From an uncultured Bacteroidota bacterium (lineage in GTDB: Bacteria; Bacteroidota; Bacteroidia; Chitinophagales; Chitinophagaceae): a DNA stretch of 29,410 bases. A program made the translations under genes and the position numbers. The notes under the pieces were generated by a model. The model was given only the letters and a program-made list of their open reading frames with translations, ran no database searches and had not been told where the DNA came from. Positions 8,045 to 17,431 of the stretch are shown here, piece by piece. The DNA is taken from contig CAIVHI010000205.1 in the NCBI GenBank assembly GCA_903905685.1, positions 1 to 29,410 of the forward strand, written 5' to 3'. The stretch's first letter is position 1. The number at the start of each line of letters is the position of its first letter.

Positions 8045-8056
8045 TTCGGGCTGACT

Positions 8057-9661
8057 TCAATGCCCAATGCGCTCAAACAACTCTGCCAATCCAGTGGGAG
8101 ATTTATAGATACTCACAAAGTGCGCGCGAATCTCTTTGGCTAGGGGTATATAGTTGGAGTCGAGCTCAAAAGATGGGTCGTAGCACCACATTACCACGTA
8201 GTCTACGTCTATACCCGAAAAATCTTTATACGCTTGAATGGATGCGTGCGGTGGTGCCTGCTCAATACCATTACCCGATATCATGGACAAGAAGGGATTG
8301 GCTTTATTGGCCCAAGAGAGTGGGAAGAACTTGGTTCCGGCTTCGTAGTTGTCCAAGAAAATCAAGGGTTTGTCAAGACCCATGTATTCCGAAGCATGAA
8401 CGAAAAACCACCCTTGGTCTTTCCATGCCATGCCATTGCAATTGTCTTTCCGGGCTTTTGAAAAATTGAGCGGCAGTACCACCGATTTGGGCTTTATGTG
8501 GCTGCTGCAACTCAATAATTCTTCGGTTTCGTCGGAAAGGTTGTTGTAGGCTGAGAGACGTGTGCCCGCAAGGAGGACTACAGCCAAGGTGACGATGCCT
8601 GTCATTGCACGTGCCAATTTAGGGGGAAGCCCCAAGTAGGCCACCGTGCAAATCATGAATATCCCCAATACCACTTGAAGCCTAATAGTAGTCATCACTT
8701 CTACACCGAATATGGCATCGGGGAAGCAGAGGTAGAGCAGCCCCAAAATCCCCAAACCCCATAATATGCCGTCAAATTTTTGAAACACGTGTTGCTTCGC
8801 TTTGCCGAAATAGATGGCAGTGAGGCATGCCGCTATAAGGACGCAACCCAGTATCAACGCAAAGTATACTTCGGCATGGGTGAGGTTTACCAAGTATTTC
8901 AGTTGCAATAATTCTACAAGGCGGTATAGGTGGAAGCGGATCCGAATGCCCAGCCCGCCCTGACTCCTAGAAAAACGAATGGCCAACCACAAAAATGGCG
9001 CACCCATTGCCGCCAGGCATAACATGCGTGAGGCTCCAAAACGCATTCTGCCGGCCCAGTCGGGATATTGTGCCATGGCAAAAGAGAGTGCCAGGCAACA
9101 GCACGCGATGCCGCACACCGAAAACCACAGGAGGTGTGCGAAATAAACCATGGCAAGCGTGACGAAGAATAGGGCCGCGGTCCAAAATTTTCCGCGCTCC
9201 AAAAACAATATCCATACCCATGTAGCCCAAAAAAACAGGGCATTGCCCATGCAGAAATTGTAGAAGCCCTTAGCGAATACTTGGCTGAAGAGAAAGATGA
9301 ACACGTAGAGATACATCTGCCGGTTGTTGCCGGACAATTTCTTCAAAAGCAAATAAAATCCCACTACATATAGGAGCACATACAGGGTCATCAATGTTTT
9401 TTCGGCATCAATGCCGCCAATATTGCGGTGCAACAGAAACACCAGCACATAGTGGCTCAACCAGTTGGGGTTGGGGGCATGGGAAAGCGAGTAGAATCGT
9501 TGGTAGAAGTCCAGGGTTTTCCCTGTCGTCAGGTCGCCAATAACTTGGGCGTTATACACGTGGGCCGGGCCATCGCAAGTGAGCAGGATGTGGGGATACC
9601 AGATGTGTGCAAGGGCCAGTACACATCCCAAAAAAAACAGTATCCCGGTTGCGTTTTTCAT
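8057..9661 (-). CDS. Polytopic membrane protein, GT-C glycosyltransferase-like
   Basis: The 534-aa product begins with one membrane helix (about 5-27) followed by TCDGPAHVYNAQVI, placing an acidic residue (D30) in the first outer loop with a nearby His, an arrangement typical of GT-C-fold sugar or mannosyl transferases. About ten more hydrophobic segments follow up to residue about 370, then a soluble C-terminal part of about 160 residues containing WFFVHASEYMGL and VDYVVMWCYDPSFE. Similar proteins are usually annotated only as hypothetical or as glycosyltransferase family 39-like. Substrate is unknown. It lies 60 nt downstream of sprA on the same strand; a strong inverted repeat sits between the two. 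Confidence 0.7.
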   Translation of the reverse strand: MKNATGILFFLGCVLALAHIWYPHILLTCDGPAHVYNAQVIGDLTTGKTLDFYQRFYSLSHAPNPNWLSHYVLVFLLHRNIGGIDAEKTLMTLYVLLYVVGFYLLLKKLSGNNRQMYLYVFIFLFSQVFAKGFYNFCMGNALFFWATWVWILFLERGKFWTAALFFVTLAMVYFAHLLWFSVCGIACCCLALSFAMAQYPDWAGRMRFGASRMLCLAAMGAPFLWLAIRFSRSQGGLGIRIRFHLYRLVELLQLKYLVNLTHAEVYFALILGCVLIAACLTAIYFGKAKQHVFQKFDGILWGLGILGLLYLCFPDAIFGVEVMTTIRLQVVLGIFMICTVAYLGLPPKLARAMTGIVTLAVVLLAGTRLSAYNNLSDETEELLSCSSHIKPKSVVLPLNFSKARKDNCNGMAWKDQGWFFVHASEYMGLDKPLIFLDNYEAGTKFFPLSWANKANPFLSMISGNGIEQAPPHASIQAYKDFSGIDVDYVVMWCYDPSFELDSNYIPLAKEIRAHFVSIYKSPTGLAELFERIGH

Positions 9662-9667
9662 AGGGTG

Positions 9668-9709
9668 GTTGGGAGCGCGGGCTGATGCATTCCCAACGCA
9701 TCAGCCCGC
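9668..9709 (-). repeat. 12-bp inverted repeat with pseudoknot potential between sprA and the membrane protein gene
   Basis: GCGGGCTGATGC (9677-9688) and GCATCAGCCCGC (9698-9709) form a perfect 12-bp stem with a 9-nt loop. On the minus strand the loop reads GTTGGGAAT; its GTTGGGA can pair with TCCCAAC (9674-9668) only 2 nt beyond the stem and just 6 nt before the next start codon (9661). No T run follows the stem in either direction, so it is not a standard rho-independent terminator, though it may still terminate or protect the sprA 3' end. Confidence 0.6.
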
Positions 9710-9721
9710 AACCGAATTTTA

Positions 9722-12700
9722 CTATGGTGCGAATATGAATCGGAGTGTCAAGCCGCCGGTTGTTGTGGTGGTGGGGAAGGCGTTCGAGACATAGGGTATG
9801 GACTGCTGCCTGTTGTAGAAGAAGTGCAATGTCAGTTTTTGAGTCACCGAATAGTCTACCGACGGGCTGATACGGATGACTTCCTGCCCTCTGGACACCA
9901 CATTGATGTTGTTGGCCAAGAAGTTGTTGCTGTTCTTGTCGTCGCGCAAGCCTAAGTCCATTTTGAAGATGAGCTCGTTCTTAAGCCGAGTCACTCCCAG
10001 TACTTGAAAGGGCAGCCGTATGCCTTTTTTACGGTAACCAATGCCAATCACGTATTCGGTACTCTTGTTGTCACTTATTTGGTAGTCCACCAAACTCAAG
10101 CTTTGCGTTTTCGACTCCCGTATTTCGAATTTCAGCGAAAGCTTGCTCTTCAACGTTCCGTCTATACTGAACAGCGGATTGAATGCTTGGGTGATGGTAA
10201 TGTTGGGCACAGAATAATAGGGCACGTAGTTGTGCGAATTGGAATCGATAAACGAAGGGAAGCCTAAGCCAAATAAATCTTGGAAGAGCAGCGAAGAGCT
10301 GAAGCCGTTCATGGCCATGGTGCCCGTATAGCCGTGCTTCACGGTGATGCTCGTGAAATACTGGGCAAAAAATGGCAGCTTGGCAAGACCGTTGTAGGTA
10401 AGGTTCCAGTTGGGCATAGGAATGAAATAATAAAACGGGTTGTCCTGCACCGTGTTGTGTGCATATGACAACAGTGGGGTAGTGGATGCATTTTGTCCCG
10501 AATAGGCGGCAATAAAGGCCGGAATCAGTACGTCTTGCGAGAACTGGGTATACCCTTTCAGGTATTTGGGGTCAGATGGGTCGGGCACACCGTTGGTGTA
10601 GGGATTGCTCATGCCCAGCCGTTTCGATATGGTGATGCCATTGGCCAAGAATTGATTATACACAGCCGATCCTACGTCGGAATTTTGGAACATGCTGTGC
10701 AACGAAATGAATGACACGGAATATGAACCCGTTTCGTAAGGATTGAAGTGGTTGAACTGCGGGGTGTTGGGGTTGCTGTTGTTGCCCGAAATCGTATCTG
10801 CATACAGCTCACTATGGGTTTTGTTGAATGTCTTGTTCAAAGTGAGATCCACTTTAAAGTCTTTGAATGGCTGAAGGGTAGCCGTAGCATTCAGGTTTTG
10901 CGAAAAGGTCTGAATGAATTGGGAATTGAACAGCGAGTCGCGGGTAAGCCTTCGGTGAGCGGCCATGTTGGCAAGCCAAGCATTATCTGGCTGATAGCCA
11001 TAAACAAAGTTGTAACCGGGCTGCATAGACAGGTTGTTTACACCCATGAACCGGGTACTATCCAAATAGCCCGGCAGCGTAGTGCCGGCGGTCTGGTTGT
11101 AGTTTACCGTTATGCGGGATACCATGGTTAGCACGTGGCCGGCAATCTGTTCGGCAAGGTTCAATTGCGGTGGTTTGCTGCGGCGCAGTTTTCGAGCTGC
11201 TTTTTTCGCTGCTTTCAATTTGGCTTTCTCTGCGGCTTCCTTGGCTGCGTCCATTTCGTCCATCACTTCCACGAGGGAGTCCAGTTGGTCGTCAGACAGT
11301 TTGCTGATGTTTACGGTAGGGAAGGTTTGGGCAAGCTTCGTTTTGGTCGATACTTGTGGGGTCGCATTGTTGCCCGTTGTTGCGCTATTGTTGGTGGTGG
11401 AATCGGGTGGTGGGTTGCTGCTGTTGCTGTTTCCACCCTTTACCTTGCCGCCGGTGCCGGCCTGACCGTTTCCGCCCGATGCGGTATTGCCTCCGGCTTG
11501 GTTACCCGCAGCCGGACCGTTGCCGGGATCGTTGGACGGCTCAACCGCGCCGCCTTTGCCATTGGGACCTTGTCCACCCTTGAATCCGGGGCCTCCCTTA
11601 AGGCTGCCCGTAGCACCGGGTTTGGCATTGTCGGTACCCGGCTTGCCAGATGGTGTGTTCAAAGCTTTCAGCCAGCGAGACTTATCGTAGAGTGTCTTCA
11701 GGTTGAAGTCTCCGGCAATCGTCTCTGTCTGGGTGTTGCCTATGGTATTGCCCAAGTCTGACGCAGCAGGGGCCGCACCTATCCAAGAATAGGTGGCATT
11801 GTATCCCAACTTACATGAAATCCAATCTGTGAGTGGCAGTTTGGAGAACGGCATGTTGTAAGTAGAGTTGAAGGTTTGGCGGTACGACGTGTTTTGCCCA
11901 AAAGTGCCCAACTGTTGCAACAGGGAATCTTGTTTGGACTTCGTGTTGATGCGTCCGTATGGTTCATTGATGCGGGAAATATTGGTGGCTGAGTAGTCCA
12001 ATGAGATGGACTTGGTCAAATCCCACTTAACAGTGTAAACCCGGTTCCAATTGAAGGTTTTGTAGAACGTGGATGGAAGGCTGTAACCTGCACCCGATGC
12101 ATCTCCCACATCGCGCACCTTCGTTTCCTCCGACACCCTGTTGAGGTCGTTGCGGAGAGAGAAGGAAGACGGCAATGGGGTGATGTTCACATCCTTGATG
12201 AGTGCGAGCCACTTGGAGCGGGAGGTTACGAGTTTTTTGAATGGCTCGATGGGTTTGATTTTCAGGCTGTAGGTATACCCAATGCCAGCCCTCGTTGTGG
12301 TCATCAGGTCTTCGGCCAGGGTAGGGTTGTGTTTGAACTGGATATTGTGGGAAACGGAGAAGTCGAAGTTCTTGATGCTCCAGGGCATGCGCACCTTTTT
12401 GGCTTTTGCCGCATTGCCGGCTATGCGCACGTTGGTGAGGTTGATACTGGTAATGGATGTGAAATCTTGTGCAATCGCGTTTATGGAGTCCCTTTTGTGC
12501 TGGCTCTTCGCATTGGCCAATTCATCGCTTAGCAATACGTCCTGATTGTAGGGGTCGTACTTAGGCGTGCTTACGTTTTCGGTATAGCCTACAAACAGCG
12601 GTAGCGTCACACCCCAGTTCTTTGGGAACAGTTTGCCGAGTGCCAAATTGGTGGATGAGTTGAACTGATAATACTGGTCTTGCGAGCGTTGGTTTATTTT

Positions 12701-15700
12701 TTGGTCTATATTGCCATAGCCGGGTGTGTGCATACTGCCCGACGCAGTTACGTTGCCCAAGTCGGCAAGTTGCACGTTCATCTTGCCGGCAGCGGCATAG
12801 CCTGCATGGTCGTTCATACCGGCCACGCGCAATTCGTCAAACCATACTTCTATGCACTTGGGCTGTCCGTCGTCGCCAGGGGTTTGGTTGGTCTTTTTGG
12901 GGTTGAGAAGGCCCAGCATAAGGTCTTTGGAGCCGCCAATGTTGGGGTTGCCCACTACCACTATGGTGTTTCCTTTCGAGTCGGTTACATAGTAAGGCAC
13001 AGTGATGGGGATACCCGCCGAGTCGCGCTTCTTTTTGGCATTCACGAGGTCTTGCAGCGTGATGTCCATTTCATTGGACGAAGGCCAGATTTCGGTTACG
13101 GCAGCGGAGCTTACCCCCGGTGCGGTAATGGTGAGCGGCATGCGGTATTCGTAATAGTTGGAAGTGAAGTCGCTACCGATGCGGATGAACCCGTCTACGT
13201 CGGCATTGTTCACTTGGTGGGTACCTACAACGGTTTCGGCATGGAGGAACATGCGGAGGTAGGAAAACTGCCTCATGTCTACGTTCACTTCTTTGAATAC
13301 CGCACGTGCATCACCATCCTGAAGTGCGCAGGCTTTGAGCGACAACGACTGCTCGTTCATCTGTATGGATTGCTGGGTTGCGGCAGCCGTAACCTGACGA
13401 GCCACGCCGGGAGGAATCACATAGGGAATCGGGTAGCGTTGGCCGTTTTCCTCGATGTTTACCGATGTGATGGTGAAGTCTGTAACGCCTTGGTTTTGCT
13501 GTGGCAGGTTTTCGCCGGGCGTCATTAAGGAGTAGTTGTAGGTGCGCCATTGGTTACGGCCAAGTTCCAACGTGGCGAAGCGCATGATGACGCTGTCGCT
13601 CCAACCGTTCAGGAACATCCGCATGAACCGTATGGAGCGGAAGTCTGATATTCCACCTACGTTGTGGTCGTAGCCGCGAATCGGTATTTTGTATTGGTAC
13701 CAACGTTCCATTTCAGAATTTCCGTTGGGCAGTTTCACCAAGCTGTTCTGGATGTTGATGATGTTGTTGGTGCCCACCTGCATGTTGGGCACCATGTCTA
13801 TACGGTATTGGAAGTAGCTTTCGTTTTCGTTGAGGGTGTTGTCGCGGTTGATGTCTTCCGATTCCGGCAACGTGGTCTCTGAGGTAGAGTAGGACGCATT
13901 GGGGCTCGATACCGGGGAGTTGCCCTGCGGGTTGTTGTACTTTTTGTAGCGGCCCAATACGCTGAGGCCATTGCCGGCGTTCACCGAGTCATAATCGCCG
14001 CCCCGATAGTAGTGGTAGTTGTCGTTTGCAGGGTCGGCATAGGCTTGGAGGAAGGCGGGATTCGTGGGCCCGAGTTTGGATTTCAGTTGGTTGAGGTAGT
14101 TGACGAATTTTTCCCGTTCAGACAGTTGCCCAACGGTAGTTGAGGAGTCGGGGAGCCCGTCATAACCTACGTCTTGCAAGCTGCGTGCGGTAGGGTCGTT
14201 GTCGAACGCGCGGGTGATTTGTTGTTCGAACTTGGGTACATAGCCCCAAGCCGTAGTGTCGAGCTTGGTGGCGTCGAAGGGCGCAGGGATGCCGTTTTCG
14301 AAGAACATCCGCGAATCTTTCAAGATATCTTCAGATACATCGCCGAGATCGATATACAAGGATCCGCCGCGTGAGCTTGGGTTGTTGATGAAGGGGTCCA
14401 TCACCCAGAATTGTATGTATTCCACATTCGATGCCTCAAAGTCGGTATTGTCGAGCGGGCGCATGATGCCGCCCCACCGCGATGTTGGGTTGAGCAGCTT
14501 GCCGCTGTCGCTGATGTTGGTGGCATCGAAGTTGTATTGGCCACGGTCTTTGGGGTAAAATCCAAGGTCGAAGGTGCTCAGTGAACCTTGCAGGGTGAGT
14601 GTCTGTTGGTTCGGAAACACGTCTTGCACCTGCACCATGCGGATGTAGTGCTGGTTGGGGTCTTTCTGCACATAGGAAGGCACAGAGGATCCCGGGTCTA
14701 CCAGTGTGGGTTCAATGGTATACCACGCCAGTCGGGCACGATTCATGCCGTTCTGCAATTCGTCGTCCAGGCCGGCTTCGGGAAACAGCACCCTGCCGGT
14801 TTTATCGATGGCGCCATAGGGCGTTGACGATGCCGACCAAGCTATGGGTGGGAATTTGAGGTCGTAGTTGCTGGTGGTGCCCTCAAAGTCGTCGATGTAT
14901 ACCGAGCCTTCCGGGTCGAGGGCATTGATTTGAGTAGGGTGGTTGGGCATGATGCCGGCTACCTCGCCCGACACGTTCAGGAATGAAGGGGCGGTTGTGG
15001 CGTAAATGGGCAGTTTGTCCAACACCCGGGTAAGGGCGGGCACTTCTTTTTGGAAGTTGACATCCGCTCCGGCTACGGTGTTCTTGATGGGGTCTTCTCC
15101 AAATATGACCTTTTGAGTGAAGGGTTTTTCATTAAGCCGCATCAAAGTGGCTCCGAGGGTCAGGTTTTTATTGACGTAGTAGTCTACCCGTGCCCCCATG
15201 AAATTCTGTTGCTGGAAGCCGAATGTGGAGTTGTCCTCATATTGGATGTTGATGGGGACACCCGAGTTCAGGATGCCCGAATTGATGATTTTGACCCGTC
15301 CCAGGCCATAGTCTATCGAATAATCGGTGTTCTCCACCAACTTCGTGCCGCCAGCAGTGACCGTTACGGAACCCGGTGGGATGTTGAAACCTCCCAAGTA
15401 GATGTCGGACGATGAACTGGATTTGTAGGTGCCGCGCAATACGTAGCGGTCGGTGTTTTGCGATTGCAAGGCCACCGTTTTTGTGGAGTCGTAGAGGGTT
15501 TGGAATATGTATTTCCGTTCCAATGCATATTGGTTGGGGCCTACCGTTGTAAACGCCAAGTCCTTACCAAAGGGTTCCAACACCGGGAAGATGACTTTGC
15601 CCTGTTGTGGATTGATGGTGATGCCTTCTACATAATCGAACACGCCGTCTGGAGAAAGCTGGCCTTGCGAGTTGAGCCGGTCCAAATTCAGAAGAGTAAG

Positions 15701-17410
15701 GAATGGGGTGCCTTCGTCTTTGCCTTCAGGCATGTAGCGTTTTTCGCCTCCTCCAGGGTCTTGGTAACCAATATTGAGGGTAAAATTCTCCTTAGTGATT
15801 CCCACGGTGCCAAGCGAATAGACGTTTTTCATCATCAAATTCCACATCGGTACGCCGGGGCGGGCAGATGTGCCCTTCAGCATTTTAAGGTAGAGTACTT
15901 TGGGGTTGGTGGTATCGGGTGGAAGGTCCTCTGCAAAATCGCCCACTTGGTATACCTTGCCTTTATAGGTGTACCGAAACGCTATACCCATTACGTCGTC
16001 GGAGTTGAGGGTAGTATTGAGCATGATGTAGCCCAATTGGGAATTGAATGTAAATTCGGAAGGTGAGAGCTGCCGGGCCGTTGTGGGTTCAAAATCAATA
16101 CCCTGACTCAGCCCCAGCGACAACGCATTGTTGGTGGCCACATTCTGCATTCGTCCGTTGGGGTTCATCAACAGTTCTGTATAAAGGCGGTTGGCGCTAT
16201 TGTCGGGCAGTCCGCCGCGAATGGGGTTGGCCGCGTTCACTAAATTGGGTTCATAGGGGTTGGCCTCGCCCAAATCCATGAAGGCCAATACATTACGCAC
16301 ATTCGTTACGGTACCGGTGCGGTTAGTCACCCAAACTTCAATACGGTTGATGGTTATCAATGAATTGATTACCGGGAAATCTTTCAGGGCTTTGTTGTAG
16401 TTGTCGTGAAAGTATTGCGACAATAGGAAGTCTTTGTTTTCCTCATAGGCATCGGCCTTGATAGCGAAGTTTTGAGCCTGTGCTCCGCCTTGCACAGTGA
16501 GGCTCTTGCGCTGCGATTTCTGTTGCGAAATGACCCCTGTCACCCATACTTTGCCAAACTGCAATTGCGTCTTGATGCCGAACAAGGATTGCACACCACT
16601 GATGAGGTTACTCTTGAGGGGGAAGCTGATGTTGCCCGCCTCAATCTTCTTCAACATTTCGTCTTCCTTGCCGCTGTAGTCCAGCTTCTGCATGTTTTGG
16701 TAGTCGAAGGTGGCCTTGGTGTTGTTGCTGATTTGCAACTTCATTTTGTCGCCGATGGTGGCCAGCAGATTGATGTTCATCTGCATGTCGAAGTCGAACA
16801 CGCCATATTTTTGGGCGCGCTGCACCAACGTAGGGTTTTGGATGTTTTGCCAGTTGCCGCCAAAGGTGATGTCCACATTGCCTTGGGGCTTGACGGAAAT
16901 GGTGTTGCTGCCGAAAATGCGGTCGAAAAGCCCTTCTTTATACATCTGGGGCAGTTCGGGCGTTTTTACGAACTGCATCATGGCATCGAGGCGGCGCTGG
17001 AAGTAGGCGTCGTCATCGTTCTTGCCTTGGTACTTCATGTACTCGTCGGGCGTGAGGTAGGTGGGGTTGCGTAGAAATTCGTCTCCAAGTTTTTCGTTGA
17101 AGTCGTATTGATTGTAGTTGGTGTCGTAGGTTACCGTTTTCCGGTAGTTTTTGGGGTCGTTGAGGTCAATGCTTTTGGGCAGCGACTGGTCAACAACGGG
17201 GTCGCCGGTTCGGTCGTATATCGGGAATTTGAGGTTGTGGGTGGTGTCGGCCGGTTTTTTGGTACTGTCTTTGGCCGCGGTGGAATCGGTACCATCGTTG
17301 TCGGTATCGTGGTATATGGGCCTGTAGCCCCGTCCGGTTGCATTCACAATGGCAACCAACAGGGCAATAAAGAAAACAAACTTATATCCGAAATTGTTCC
17401 TTCCCTTCAA
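9722..17410 (-). CDS. sprA: Cell-surface protein SprA, T9SS outer-membrane translocon
   Basis: SprA is the giant 36-strand outer-membrane beta-barrel through which T9SS cargo leaves the cell; it is also needed for gliding where present. The 2562-aa product has an N-terminal export signal (about 1-27), SprA-family repeats rich in aromatic/Asn/Gly beta strands, segments such as EGSVYIDDFEGT near residue 830, GWSDSVIMRFATLELGRNQW near 1280, and a C-terminal strand ending LTLRFIFAP, as for outer-membrane proteins. It is longer than the Flavobacterium protein (about 2400 aa as I recall); a low-complexity insert at about 1922-2080 explains much of the excess. ruvA lies 21 nt upstream on the same strand, a neighbourhood I recall as common in Bacteroidota. 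Three likely T9SS cargo genes stand nearby. Confidence 0.95.
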   Translation of the reverse strand: MKGRNNFGYKFVFFIALLVAIVNATGRGYRPIYHDTDNDGTDSTAAKDSTKKPADTTHNLKFPIYDRTGDPVVDQSLPKSIDLNDPKNYRKTVTYDTNYNQYDFNEKLGDEFLRNPTYLTPDEYMKYQGKNDDDAYFQRRLDAMMQFVKTPELPQMYKEGLFDRIFGSNTISVKPQGNVDITFGGNWQNIQNPTLVQRAQKYGVFDFDMQMNINLLATIGDKMKLQISNNTKATFDYQNMQKLDYSGKEDEMLKKIEAGNISFPLKSNLISGVQSLFGIKTQLQFGKVWVTGVISQQKSQRKSLTVQGGAQAQNFAIKADAYEENKDFLLSQYFHDNYNKALKDFPVINSLITINRIEVWVTNRTGTVTNVRNVLAFMDLGEANPYEPNLVNAANPIRGGLPDNSANRLYTELLMNPNGRMQNVATNNALSLGLSQGIDFEPTTARQLSPSEFTFNSQLGYIMLNTTLNSDDVMGIAFRYTYKGKVYQVGDFAEDLPPDTTNPKVLYLKMLKGTSARPGVPMWNLMMKNVYSLGTVGITKENFTLNIGYQDPGGGEKRYMPEGKDEGTPFLTLLNLDRLNSQGQLSPDGVFDYVEGITINPQQGKVIFPVLEPFGKDLAFTTVGPNQYALERKYIFQTLYDSTKTVALQSQNTDRYVLRGTYKSSSSSDIYLGGFNIPPGSVTVTAGGTKLVENTDYSIDYGLGRVKIINSGILNSGVPINIQYEDNSTFGFQQQNFMGARVDYYVNKNLTLGATLMRLNEKPFTQKVIFGEDPIKNTVAGADVNFQKEVPALTRVLDKLPIYATTAPSFLNVSGEVAGIMPNHPTQINALDPEGSVYIDDFEGTTSNYDLKFPPIAWSASSTPYGAIDKTGRVLFPEAGLDDELQNGMNRARLAWYTIEPTLVDPGSSVPSYVQKDPNQHYIRMVQVQDVFPNQQTLTLQGSLSTFDLGFYPKDRGQYNFDATNISDSGKLLNPTSRWGGIMRPLDNTDFEASNVEYIQFWVMDPFINNPSSRGGSLYIDLGDVSEDILKDSRMFFENGIPAPFDATKLDTTAWGYVPKFEQQITRAFDNDPTARSLQDVGYDGLPDSSTTVGQLSEREKFVNYLNQLKSKLGPTNPAFLQAYADPANDNYHYYRGGDYDSVNAGNGLSVLGRYKKYNNPQGNSPVSSPNASYSTSETTLPESEDINRDNTLNENESYFQYRIDMVPNMQVGTNNIINIQNSLVKLPNGNSEMERWYQYKIPIRGYDHNVGGISDFRSIRFMRMFLNGWSDSVIMRFATLELGRNQWRTYNYSLMTPGENLPQQNQGVTDFTITSVNIEENGQRYPIPYVIPPGVARQVTAAATQQSIQMNEQSLSLKACALQDGDARAVFKEVNVDMRQFSYLRMFLHAETVVGTHQVNNADVDGFIRIGSDFTSNYYEYRMPLTITAPGVSSAAVTEIWPSSNEMDITLQDLVNAKKKRDSAGIPITVPYYVTDSKGNTIVVVGNPNIGGSKDLMLGLLNPKKTNQTPGDDGQPKCIEVWFDELRVAGMNDHAGYAAAGKMNVQLADLGNVTASGSMHTPGYGNIDQKINQRSQDQYYQFNSSTNLALGKLFPKNWGVTLPLFVGYTENVSTPKYDPYNQDVLLSDELANAKSQHKRDSINAIAQDFTSITSINLTNVRIAGNAAKAKKVRMPWSIKNFDFSVSHNIQFKHNPTLAEDLMTTTRAGIGYTYSLKIKPIEPFKKLVTSRSKWLALIKDVNITPLPSSFSLRNDLNRVSEETKVRDVGDASGAGYSLPSTFYKTFNWNRVYTVKWDLTKSISLDYSATNISRINEPYGRINTKSKQDSLLQQLGTFGQNTSYRQTFNSTYNMPFSKLPLTDWISCKLGYNATYSWIGAAPAASDLGNTIGNTQTETIAGDFNLKTLYDKSRWLKALNTPSGKPGTDNAKPGATGSLKGGPGFKGGQGPNGKGGAVEPSNDPGNGPAAGNQAGGNTASGGNGQAGTGGKVKGGNSNSSNPPPDSTTNNSATTGNNATPQVSTKTKLAQTFPTVNISKLSDDQLDSLVEVMDEMDAAKEAAEKAKLKAAKKAARKLRRSKPPQLNLAEQIAGHVLTMVSRITVNYNQTAGTTLPGYLDSTRFMGVNNLSMQPGYNFVYGYQPDNAWLANMAAHRRLTRDSLFNSQFIQTFSQNLNATATLQPFKDFKVDLTLNKTFNKTHSELYADTISGNNSNPNTPQFNHFNPYETGSYSVSFISLHSMFQNSDVGSAVYNQFLANGITISKRLGMSNPYTNGVPDPSDPKYLKGYTQFSQDVLIPAFIAAYSGQNASTTPLLSYAHNTVQDNPFYYFIPMPNWNLTYNGLAKLPFFAQYFTSITVKHGYTGTMAMNGFSSSLLFQDLFGLGFPSFIDSNSHNYVPYYSVPNITITQAFNPLFSIDGTLKSKLSLKFEIRESKTQSLSLVDYQISDNKSTEYVIGIGYRKKGIRLPFQVLGVTRLKNELIFKMDLGLRDDKNSNNFLANNINVVSRGQEVIRISPSVDYSVTQKLTLHFFYNRQQSIPYVSNAFPTTTTTGGLTLRFIFAP
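11165..11647 (-). other. Collagen-like insert and Lys/Ala-rich helix inside SprA
   Basis: Residues about 1922-1997 of SprA (11420-11647) are Gly/Pro/Asn-rich, with many Gly-X-Y-like steps (GKPG, KPGATG, GGPGFKGGQGPNGKGG) and then Gly/Asn/Ser/Thr repeats. Residues about 2034-2082 (11165-11310) form a highly charged Ala/Lys/Glu helix including AAKEAAEKAKLKAAKKAARK. The flanks return to ordinary beta-barrel sequence. Such a soluble, flexible insert must sit in a loop of the barrel. Sequence features are seen; the placement in a periplasmic or surface loop is inferred. Confidence 0.7.
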
Positions 17411-17431
17411 GTTTATTCCGTTTTATTTAAT

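Noticed and set aside
12680..13528. 282-codon plus-strand frame inside sprA, and similar ones at 15458-16066 and 16472-17074
   Set aside because: All lie antisense to well-supported SprA coding sequence, have Val/Gly/His-heavy composition typical of reverse-complement shadows and no known motif.
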